Made by a program: the position numbers and the translations under genes
Assembly (NCBI GenBank): GCA_017395275.1
Contig: JAFPVN010000008.1
Coordinates: 1 to 6,588, forward strand
From: Candidatus Methanomethylophilaceae archaeon
GTDB lineage: Archaea; Thermoplasmatota; Thermoplasmata; Methanomassiliicoccales; Methanomethylophilaceae
Direction: 5' to 3'
Length of the DNA stretch: 6,588 nt
Shown here: positions 1-5,055 of the stretch, in pieces
How the letters are laid out: each line of letters starts with the position of its first letter
How positions within the stretch are numbered: the first letter of the stretch is position 1
Notes under the pieces: model-generated
What the model saw: the letters and a program-made list of their open reading frames with translations, nothing else
Database searches by the model: none
What the model was told of the DNA's origin: nothing

Positions 1-399
1 CACAGGCCGATCATGATCCACAGGGTCGTCTTCGGTTCCATCGAGAGGTTCATCGGCATCCTGATCGAGCACTTCGGCGGCAAGTTCCCCGTATGGCTCG
101 CACCCGTACAGGTGAAGGTGCTGTCCGTCTCCGAGAAGTCCAGGCCCTACGCCAACGAGATCTACGACAGGCTCAAGGCGGCAGGCATCAGGACCGAGAT
201 CGACAACAGGGACGAGAAGATCGGCTACAAGATCCGCGAGGCCCAGCTCCAGAAGGCCCCCTACATGCTCGTCATCGGCGAGAAGGAGGTCGAGAACGGC
301 AACATCACCGTCAGGAGCAGGGACAAGGGAGACCTCGGAGCCGCCGACGTACAGGCCTTCATCGATCAGGTCCGCAGGGAGACCGACGCGAGGCTCTGA
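1..399 (+). CDS. thrS: Threonyl-tRNA synthetase, C-terminal part (5' end outside window)
   Basis: This is the last 132 codons of a class II aminoacyl-tRNA synthetase that charges tRNA-Thr with threonine in the cytoplasm. The frame is open from base 1 and ends at TGA 397-399. The first visible residues (HRPIMIHR, then GSIERFIGILIEHF) are the end of the catalytic core with class II motif 3; its arginine is residue 16 of the fragment. After the FPVWLAPVQV linker comes the anticodon-binding domain, roughly residues 29-132, with the segment IGYKIREAQLQKAPYMLVIG and then VRSRDKGDLGA. These signatures resemble bacterial-type ThrRS more than the usual archaeal type, which is notable in an archaeal-looking window. 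The editing and catalytic N-terminal parts are not visible. The next gene has its own TATA box, so thrS is probably the last gene of its transcript. The family call is nearly certain. Confidence 0.96.
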   Translation, partial: HRPIMIHRVVFGSIERFIGILIEHFGGKFPVWLAPVQVKVLSVSEKSRPYANEIYDRLKAAGIRTEIDNRDEKIGYKIREAQLQKAPYMLVIGEKEVENGNITVRSRDKGDLGAADVQAFIDQVRRETDARL

Positions 400-420
400 T
401 CCCAAACCCAAACCCATCCT

Positions 421-438
421 TCGCCCCGTACGGGGCGA
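421..438. repeat. Perfect 18-bp palindrome between thrS and first Sel1 gene
   Basis: TCGCCCCGTACGGGGCGA is identical to its own reverse complement. As RNA it can fold into a GC-rich stem of about 7 bp closed by a GTAC loop. It lies 22 bases after the thrS stop and about 18 bases before the TATA box of the next gene. It could be a 3'-end hairpin of the thrS mRNA or an operator for the downstream promoter. No T-run follows it, so an intrinsic terminator of bacterial type is not supported. Confidence 0.6.
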
Positions 439-450
439 TTGGATGTGTGA

Positions 451-467
451 GCCAACTTATTTAAAGA
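451..467 (+). promoter_or_regulatory. Archaeal TATA-box promoter of first Sel1 gene
   Basis: The stretch GCCAACTTATTTAAAG is an A/T-rich island in GC-rich sequence and matches an archaeal TATA box (about 456-466), with CCAA where the TFB-recognition element would lie. With usual spacing, transcription would start near 485-490, giving a leader of about 10 bases to the ATG at 497. The second Sel1 gene has the same GCCAA directly before its TATA element. This promoter lies inside the longer reading frame from 443, which argues for the 497 start. Confidence 0.65.
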
Positions 468-496
468 ATAACAGACGATATTTTATCGGGTTACGA

Positions 497-1429
497 ATGC
501 GTCAGTCGGTTCAGGGAAGAGCGCCCTTGGGCCCGAATGAGGAGTTCAGCATCGGTTTGGATTACTACACGGGATCCATAGTGCGCCAGTCATACGAGGA
601 GGCCTTCGGTTGGTTCTCGAAGGCCGCGGAGCACGGCGATCCGAACGCGGAGTTCTTCCTGGGCAGGATGTACGCCCACGGTTACGGGGTGAAGCAGTCC
701 TACCCCGATGCCATACGCCACCTCGAGCGCGCCGCGGAGATGGGGGTCCCCAAGGCGAAGTACGACCTGGGCCTTATGCACTATGCGGGGAGGGGCACGG
801 AGCGGTCCACCGAGCGCACCGCACAGCTCTGGCTGTCGGCGGCGGAGGACGGATACAGCAAGGCGCAGTACGGCATCGGCCTCCTGTACGGATGCGGTGC
901 CGGCATCCAGCGCGACCGGGAGGCGGCGTTCAGGTGGATGCACAAGGCCGCACTCCAGGGCCTGTCAGCGGCCGAGTACAAGATCGGTCTGCTGTACGAG
1001 GAGGGCATCGGTACCGAACAGTCGTATCACAACGCGGACCGCTGGCTGAAGGCAGCCGCGGAGCACGGGGAGCCGCTGGCGCTCTTCGAGCTCGGATGGA
1101 TGAGGTACTTCGGAATGGGATGCAAGGCATCCGAGGAGGAAGCGAAGAGGCTCATCGACCGTGCGCTGGAGAAAGGGGTGCTGGACATGATGGCGCGCGA
1201 GGCCATGCACTCCGATCCGTACATGCAGCTCCGCCTCGGATGGCTGTACGACATGGGATGGGGCGTCGAGCAGTCCTGCTTCAGGGCATTGGCTTGGTAT
1301 TCCGGTGCCAGGATGATGGGTCTGGGCGCCGCGGAGGAGTTTATCAGGAAGCTGACCGTCCGCATCGAGAGTATGGGTGCGGAGGAAGTTCTGAAACGCC
1401 CCGAGATAGCGGACACCTCCTCCGACTGA
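497..1429 (+). CDS. Sel1-like repeat protein, seven repeats (paralogue 1)
   Basis: This 310-residue protein is made almost wholly of Sel1-like repeats (TPR-related helical hairpins), which usually act as protein-protein interaction scaffolds. Seven 36-residue units are visible: residues 14-49, 50-85, 86-121, 122-157, 158-193, 194-229, a 12-residue insert (230-241), then 242-277. Each follows the pattern A..LG..Y..G.G...S...A..W...AA..G. The usual aspartate after the glycine turn is mostly serine (QSY). A charged tail, 278-310, closes the protein. There is no signal peptide or membrane segment, so it is probably cytosolic. I chose ATG 497 because an upstream in-frame ATG at 443 would put the TATA box inside the gene and adds 18 residues that match nothing in the paralogue. 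The gene directly downstream is a paralogue. The binding partner is unknown. Confidence 0.9.
   Translation: MRQSVQGRAPLGPNEEFSIGLDYYTGSIVRQSYEEAFGWFSKAAEHGDPNAEFFLGRMYAHGYGVKQSYPDAIRHLERAAEMGVPKAKYDLGLMHYAGRGTERSTERTAQLWLSAAEDGYSKAQYGIGLLYGCGAGIQRDREAAFRWMHKAALQGLSAAEYKIGLLYEEGIGTEQSYHNADRWLKAAAEHGEPLALFELGWMRYFGMGCKASEEEAKRLIDRALEKGVLDMMAREAMHSDPYMQLRLGWLYDMGWGVEQSCFRALAWYSGARMMGLGAAEEFIRKLTVRIESMGAEEVLKRPEIADTSSD
536..1327 (+). repeat. Array of seven Sel1-like repeat units in paralogue 1
   Basis: Seven coding units of 108 bases (36 codons) run head to tail, interrupted once by a 36-base insert between units six and seven. The units differ strongly in sequence, so this is an old protein-repeat array and not a recent DNA amplification. 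Confidence 0.8.
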
Positions 1430-1450
1430 TCCCTCCGATCACGATGTTTC

Positions 1451-1478
1451 AACCGTTCGTACAGTTTGTATGACGGTT
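1451..1478 (+). repeat. Hairpin-forming inverted repeat between the Sel1 paralogues
   Basis: AACCGT (1451-1456) pairs with ACGGTT (1473-1478), and CGTACA (1458-1463) pairs with TGTATG (1467-1472) with one G-U pair. This leaves one bulged T and a GTT loop, so the RNA stem is about 12 bp. It sits 22 bases after the stop of the first Sel1 gene and about 20 bases before the TATA box of the second. It could protect or end the first mRNA, or be a regulator site for the second promoter. No T-run follows it. Confidence 0.5.
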
Positions 1479-1494
1479 ATAGTTGGATGTATAT

Positions 1495-1510
1495 GCCAAT
1501 ATATATTAAC
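1495..1510 (+). promoter_or_regulatory. Archaeal TATA-box promoter of second Sel1 gene
   Basis: GCCAATATATATTAAC contains a strong archaeal TATA element (about 1500-1509) preceded by CCAA as a likely TFB-recognition element. Normal spacing puts the transcription start close to 1526-1532, so the ATG at 1532 would be leaderless or nearly so. No Shine-Dalgarno sequence is seen before that ATG. The five bases GCCAA are shared with the promoter of the first paralogue. Confidence 0.7.
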
Positions 1511-1531
1511 CCGATAGCCCATGTCCGTGCG

Positions 1532-2455
1532 ATGACGGTCAACAGGGAGGGGGATGGGACCCCTACGGATCCCAAGGAACAGTTCCTCATAGGTCTCGAT
1601 TACTATACTGGCACATTCGTCCGTCAATCATTCGAAGAGGCCTTCCGCTGGTTCTCCATAGCAGCGGAGCAGGACGATCCCAACGCCCTCTGCCTGCTCG
1701 GCAAGATGTACATGTACGGACAGGGGGTGGGGCAGTCATACCCGCTCGCACTCGGGTATTTGGAAAGGGCATCGGAGATGGACGTCCCCCAGGCCAAGTA
1801 CGAGCTCGGACTCATGTATCAGGCGGGTATGGGAGCGGATCCCTGTCCAGAGAAGACCGCATCGCTCTGGTCATCCGCTGCGGACGAGGGATACACCACG
1901 GCCCAACTGGGGATGGCGTACCTCTGCGAGACCGGGACCGGTGTACCGCGCAGCAACAGGAAGGCGTTCGAATGGTCCCTGCTCGCAGCCCGTCAGGGTC
2001 TGTCCGCCGCCCAGACCAAGGTGGGAATATCATACGAGGAGGGTGTCGGTACCGACAGATCGTATCCCGATGCGGAGCGTTGGCTGAGGACCGCCGCGGA
2101 GAACGGTGATCCCCGTGCGCTATTCGAACTGGGATGGATGAGGTACTTCGGGCTCGGATGCAAGGAATCGCAGACGGAGGCGAAGAGGCTCATAGACAAA
2201 GCTCTCGACAGGGGCGTGTACGACATCCTCAACCGCGAGGCGATGACCTCCAATCCCTACTCCCAGCTCCGTCTCGGTTGGCTGTATGACATGGGATGGG
2301 GCGTGAAGCAGTCATGCTTCAGGGCCCTGGCGTGGTATTCCGGAGCCAGATTCATGGGCCTCAAGGGAGCAGAGCGTTTCATCGACAGCATATGCGTGAG
2401 GATGGAGGCCGAGTCGAAAGCCGACAACGGCCGCGAAACCTCATCGATTATATAG
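1532..2455 (+). CDS. Sel1-like repeat protein, seven repeats (paralogue 2)
   Basis: This 307-residue Sel1-repeat protein is collinear with its upstream neighbour. Repeats occupy residues 15-50, 51-86, 87-122, 123-158, 159-194 and 195-230, then the same 12-residue insert (231-242) and repeat seven at 243-278, followed by a short polar tail. By hand count 171 of 264 aligned repeat residues are identical to paralogue 1, without gaps. Repeat 7 is nearly unchanged (32/36) and repeat 4 is the most diverged (16/36). A role as a helical-repeat scaffold is inferred from the family. There is no signal peptide. I chose ATG 1532 because the reading frame is open back to 1466 but that extension contains the TATA box. 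The stop is TAG, the only amber stop among the six complete or 3'-complete genes; it overlaps the promoter of the next gene. Confidence 0.9.
   Translation: MTVNREGDGTPTDPKEQFLIGLDYYTGTFVRQSFEEAFRWFSIAAEQDDPNALCLLGKMYMYGQGVGQSYPLALGYLERASEMDVPQAKYELGLMYQAGMGADPCPEKTASLWSSAADEGYTTAQLGMAYLCETGTGVPRSNRKAFEWSLLAARQGLSAAQTKVGISYEEGVGTDRSYPDAERWLRTAAENGDPRALFELGWMRYFGLGCKESQTEAKRLIDKALDRGVYDILNREAMTSNPYSQLRLGWLYDMGWGVKQSCFRALAWYSGARFMGLKGAERFIDSICVRMEAESKADNGRETSSII
1574..2365 (+). repeat. Array of seven Sel1-like repeat units in paralogue 2
   Basis: This has the same architecture as the array at 536-1327: 108-base units with the same 36-base insert before the last. The last unit (2258-2365) is closely similar at DNA level to 1220-1327, at a constant offset of 1038 bases. 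This shows that the whole gene was duplicated in tandem. Confidence 0.8.
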
Positions 2456-2456
2456 A
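2446..2456 (+). promoter_or_regulatory. TATA-box promoter overlapping the stop of Sel1 paralogue 2
   Basis: GATTATATAGA is a TATA-like element that shares its last three TATA bases with the TAG stop (2453-2455) of the upstream gene. Its centre is about 25 bases before ATG 2476, the spacing expected for a leaderless archaeal transcript. The 20-base gap shows no Shine-Dalgarno sequence. The reductase gene therefore probably has its own promoter, though read-through from upstream is possible. Confidence 0.55.
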
Positions 2457-2475
2457 CGCCATCCGATTGACGGCC

Positions 2476-3513
2476 ATGTCAGATGCCGTCATCGTCGGTT
2501 CGGGACCAGCAGGGCTTTCCGCCGCGCTCTATCTCTCGTCGAACGGCGTCTCAGTGACGGTCATAGAGCGCCTCTCCGACTCCCGGTACCCGGTCTATCA
2601 TTCCGTATGCGGCATGGGGATCAGCGACAAGGCGTTCGGCAAGCTGGACCTCATAGATCCGACGGATGTCCGCAACGAGATTGTCCGCACCGAGCTGGCA
2701 TTCCCCGGGGGCGTCACCGTGTCCCTGAGGACGCGGGGATACGTGCTGGACCGCGTGGCATTCCTCAGGCATCTCAGGGACAAGTGCACGGAGAACGGGT
2801 GCGAATTCGTCAATTCGAAGGTCATCTCCGCAGAGAGGACAGACGGCGGATTCAGTGTGCACACATCATCGGGGGACCGCGAATGCAAATACTTCCTGGG
2901 ATGCGACGGCGCCCACTCCGTCGTCCGCAGGGACATATTCGGTTCGAGGCCGCTGATGGTCGCGGCCGAGGAGTTCATCGTGGACGGCGAGCCCGACGGA
3001 GTGTTCAGGGTGACGCTCGGAGAGAGGTACAAGGGACTCTACGAGTGGGCGTTCCCTTCGGGCGACCGCAGGAACATAGGGTCCGGGGCCGGACTCCTGC
3101 ACCCCGAAAACGTGATCTCCAAGGGAGCGAGGAACATCCCGTACGGGGGTGTGCCCAGGATATCCGACGGCAACGCGTTCATATGCGGGGATGCCGCGGG
3201 CATGGCCAATCCTGTATCCGGAGGGGGGCTGATGGCGGCGATGGTCTCCGGACAGAACGCCGCGAAGGAGATCGTCTCAGGAAGGAAGGGTTCTTATCAG
3301 GGATGGTGGGACGGCAGCATACTGTCCTCGCCCAGGTTCATGGGGTTCAAGCGTACCCTCGACGGATGGACCGATGCCGATATGATGAAGGCGTCCCGTC
3401 CGTTCCGCAACGGCAGGAACCCGTACGTATGGGGCGTAATCGCAGGTATATTACATCCGAAGTACATCCCGATGTACATAGGGTGCCTGAAGACATTCAA
3501 GCACACATGGTGA
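2476..3513 (+). CDS. FAD-dependent geranylgeranyl reductase family protein
   Basis: This 345-residue flavoprotein belongs to the geranylgeranyl reductase branch of the p-hydroxybenzoate-hydroxylase-like superfamily. In archaea such enzymes saturate the isoprenoid chains of ether lipids. Visible motifs are the N-terminal dinucleotide fold GSGPAG (8-13) with the ribose-binding Glu31, a VCGMGIS motif with Cys45 near where the family places a cysteine close to FAD, GCDGAHSVVRR (142-152), the family-typical YEWAFP (189-194), and the second FAD motif GDAAGMANPVSGGG (238-251). Archaeal lipid reductases are usually nearer 390-450 residues, so this is a short member, and its exact substrate could differ (lipid, quinone side chain or another isoprenoid). 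I chose ATG 2476 because the Rossmann fold starts at once and the TATA spacing fits; the frame stays open upstream only by overlapping the Sel1 gene. A coiled-coil gene follows after four bases. Confidence 0.88.
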   Translation: MSDAVIVGSGPAGLSAALYLSSNGVSVTVIERLSDSRYPVYHSVCGMGISDKAFGKLDLIDPTDVRNEIVRTELAFPGGVTVSLRTRGYVLDRVAFLRHLRDKCTENGCEFVNSKVISAERTDGGFSVHTSSGDRECKYFLGCDGAHSVVRRDIFGSRPLMVAAEEFIVDGEPDGVFRVTLGERYKGLYEWAFPSGDRRNIGSGAGLLHPENVISKGARNIPYGGVPRISDGNAFICGDAAGMANPVSGGGLMAAMVSGQNAAKEIVSGRKGSYQGWWDGSILSSPRFMGFKRTLDGWTDADMMKASRPFRNGRNPYVWGVIAGILHPKYIPMYIGCLKTFKHTW

Positions 3514-3517
3514 GCAG

Positions 3518-4048
3518 ATGAGCATCGCTGACGATATCGCAACACTCGACGAACTGGTCAAGGAAAAGCGTGCGGAGATGAACAACCACGCCAAGGCGCG
3601 GGACAAGTTCCACGACGACATGCACAAGTGCCAGATGCGCAGGAACAACTATCGCGACAACGCCCAGGCGTTGATGAGGAGGATATCGGAGCTCAAGGCC
3701 GAGAGGACCAGGTACAACGAGCTGACGCAGGAGGCGAAGGCCAACCGCGAGGCCGTCAAGGAGAGGATCGACGAGGCCCGCGCCAACGGGGTCCGCGACC
3801 TCGACGAGCTCAAGAGGGAGCGCGACAGCTACCATCAGCAGGTGGTGGAGTACCACGGGAAATCCCAGGCGGCCCACGAGGAGATAGAGAAGCTCAGGGA
3901 CCAGATCGACGCCTCGAAGAAACTCGCCGACCAGGAGCACGAGCAGGCCATCAAGTTCAAGGAGGCCGCGGACATGGAGCATCAGGAGTTCGTCCGCTGC
4001 ATGGAGGAGCTCAGGGAACTGCAGGACGAGCTCCCTGATACCCTCTGA
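3518..4048 (+). CDS. Archaeal coiled-coil protein, COG1340-like
   Basis: This 176-residue, highly charged protein is almost entirely helical. Heptad-like runs cover about residues 5-87 and 94-172, broken by a likely turn at ANGVRDLDEL (89-97). It probably folds as an antiparallel coiled-coil hairpin. The turn and the later AIKFKEAADMEHQEFV segment resemble uncharacterised archaeal coiled-coil proteins (COG1340), some of which are mislabelled as phosphoserine phosphatases; no phosphatase motif is present here. It is shorter than I recall for that family. The ATG lies four bases after the reductase stop, and a weak GGTGAG straddles that stop, so the two genes are probably cotranscribed. No separate promoter is visible. 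The function is unknown; a structural or scaffolding role is only inference. Confidence 0.82.
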   Translation: MSIADDIATLDELVKEKRAEMNNHAKARDKFHDDMHKCQMRRNNYRDNAQALMRRISELKAERTRYNELTQEAKANREAVKERIDEARANGVRDLDELKRERDSYHQQVVEYHGKSQAAHEEIEKLRDQIDASKKLADQEHEQAIKFKEAADMEHQEFVRCMEELRELQDELPDTL

Positions 4049-4060
4049 TCGAGAGTGCAA

Positions 4061-4078
4061 ACGTGCGCGCGTGCACGT
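4061..4078. promoter_or_regulatory. 18-bp near-palindrome touching the TATA box (putative operator)
   Basis: ACGTGCGCGCGTGCACGT has perfect 6-bp arms (4061-4066 and 4073-4078) and a CGCG centre; only the pair 4067/4072 breaks the symmetry. Its right end meets the TATA element of the zinc-protein operon. A dimeric regulator bound here would compete with TBP/TFB or help recruit them. It lies 12 bases after the coiled-coil gene's stop, so a 3'-end hairpin for that mRNA is the alternative. Confidence 0.5.
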
Positions 4079-4087
4079 ACTTAAATC
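4078..4087 (+). promoter_or_regulatory. Archaeal TATA-box promoter of the zinc-protein operon
   Basis: TACTTAAATC is an A/T-rich TATA-like element in GC-rich surroundings. Normal spacing puts transcription start near 4105-4110, giving a leader of roughly 12-16 bases to ATG 4122. The upstream in-frame GTG at 4071 would lie before the promoter, and ATG 4101 would lie before the predicted transcription start. This element therefore decides the start choice for the next gene. Confidence 0.6.
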
Positions 4088-4121
4088 CGATGGATACCAT
4101 ATGGGGCCGTCAGGCGATCCC

Positions 4122-5054
4122 ATGGCATTCGGTTTGTTCAAAGACGGAGAGGAACTGTTCGATTCCGCATTGGAAGAGATCAAGAGGAAGGAGTACGACA
4201 AGGCTCAGAAGACCCTCAACAAGGCGCTCGACAAGAACACCAAGAACGCGGACATCGCGAGGGTGTACATAGCGTTCATCAGCGTCGGAAACGACCTCAA
4301 CAGCCCCGGTGCGTACGACGGCCTCAAGAACAGGCTGGAGGGCCTGAAGCAGGACAGCTTCCAGTTCGGTCTCGCCACATTCGACACCGAGATGCTGAAG
4401 AAGGAGTGCGCATGCATGTCGGCATGCATCTCCGCCCGCAACATGAGCGACAGCTCCGCCAAGGGCAACGCGCTCATGGAGGCCGCACGCAACCTCATGG
4501 CCGCCATAGGGAACAACAACCTCCGCATCAACGAGTACTATACCGGCAACGCCATAACCGGTACGAGGATGGCAACCGGCCTGATGGCCGAGGCCAACGA
4601 GATCCTCGCCGACGACATATTCGAGAGCGACCCCCAGAAGGCCGCCGAGTACCAGCAGCAGGCCTACAACTTCAGGCGCCAGAACGGCGAGTCCGGGGAG
4701 GCCAACCTCAGGAAGATGCAGCAGTACTCCAAGGCATGCACGTGCTGGATCTGCGGGAGGCAGGTCGTGGGGGAGGGACTCCACTTCTTCCTGATGTCCG
4801 CCAATCCCAGCCCGCAGCAGGTCGAGAAGGACAAGGGAGAGATACAGCACTCTATCAGCGAGTCCAGGGACCTTTACGTCTGCAGGGCATGCTACACCGC
4901 CATATCGAGGCGCGCCGATGCCATCGCGAACGGTTACTACGACAAGGCGCTGGACCAGATGAGGGCCGGCGACGCCGCCCTCCAGGCGCAGATCCTCGCC
5001 ATGGATGCCAGGATCACACGTCTGCAGACGCAGATAAGCTTCATGAGGAACTGA
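4122..5054 (+). CDS. Uncharacterised protein: TPR-like N-terminus, Cys4 zinc motif, C-terminal helix
   Basis: I do not recognise this 310-residue protein. Residues 8-55 look like one TPR-type helical hairpin (KRKEYDKAQKTLNKALDKN). The middle (about 70-200) is mostly helical and polar. Cys208-x2-Cys211 (CWIC) and Cys254-x2-Cys257 (CRAC) can form one zinc site with a 42-residue insert, and Cys206 sits next to the first pair. A further cluster, Cys96, Cys98 and Cys102 (CACMSAC), could bind metal or be structural. The C-terminus (about 262-308) is a predicted amphipathic helix or coiled coil. No signal peptide or membrane segment is seen. ATG 4122 is chosen from the promoter position; 4101 and GTG 4071 are in-frame alternatives. 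The next gene starts one base after the stop, so the two products are probably made together and may form a complex. Confidence 0.8.
   Translation: MAFGLFKDGEELFDSALEEIKRKEYDKAQKTLNKALDKNTKNADIARVYIAFISVGNDLNSPGAYDGLKNRLEGLKQDSFQFGLATFDTEMLKKECACMSACISARNMSDSSAKGNALMEAARNLMAAIGNNNLRINEYYTGNAITGTRMATGLMAEANEILADDIFESDPQKAAEYQQQAYNFRRQNGESGEANLRKMQQYSKACTCWICGRQVVGEGLHFFLMSANPSPQQVEKDKGEIQHSISESRDLYVCRACYTAISRRADAIANGYYDKALDQMRAGDAALQAQILAMDARITRLQTQISFMRN
5044..5050 (+). promoter_or_regulatory. Ribosome binding site inside the end of the preceding gene
   Basis: TGAGGAA contains GAGG seven bases before ATG 5056, within the last codons of the upstream gene. It is the clearest Shine-Dalgarno-like site among the starts in this window. 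It fits internal translation initiation in an operon, in contrast to the leaderless or short-leader first genes. Confidence 0.5.
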
Positions 5055-5055
5055 G

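Noticed and set aside
421..438. Palindrome considered as a bacterial Rho-independent terminator
   Set aside because: No run of T follows the stem. Archaeal termination usually relies on T-rich tracts, so I list it only as an inverted repeat.
443..496. N-terminal extension of the first Sel1 gene from ATG 443
   Set aside because: It contains the TATA box and has no counterpart in the paralogue, so it is probably untranscribed upstream DNA.
610..1473. Second + strand frame of 287 codons inside the first Sel1 gene
   Set aside because: Its R/G-rich translation has no repeats, whereas the accepted frame shows seven Sel1 units.
497..2455. Sel1 repeat arrays considered as recent tandem DNA repeats or a CRISPR-like array
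   Set aside because: The 108-base periodicity is coding. The units are strongly diverged within each gene, the frame is intact and there are no conserved short repeats with unique spacers.
2296..2475. N-terminal extension of the reductase over the end of the second Sel1 gene
   Set aside because: It would precede the dinucleotide-binding fold by 60 residues of out-of-frame Sel1 coding sequence and would enclose the TATA element.
2607..3521. Second + strand frame of 304 codons inside the reductase gene
   Set aside because: It is arginine- and glycine-rich out-of-frame translation. The other frame carries all FAD-binding motifs.
3497..4201. Antisense open frame of 234 codons opposite the coiled-coil gene
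   Set aside because: Its V/L-rich translation mirrors the charged Glu/Lys/Arg codons of the + strand coiled coil. It also runs across the stop, palindrome and promoter region, with no promoter of its own visible.
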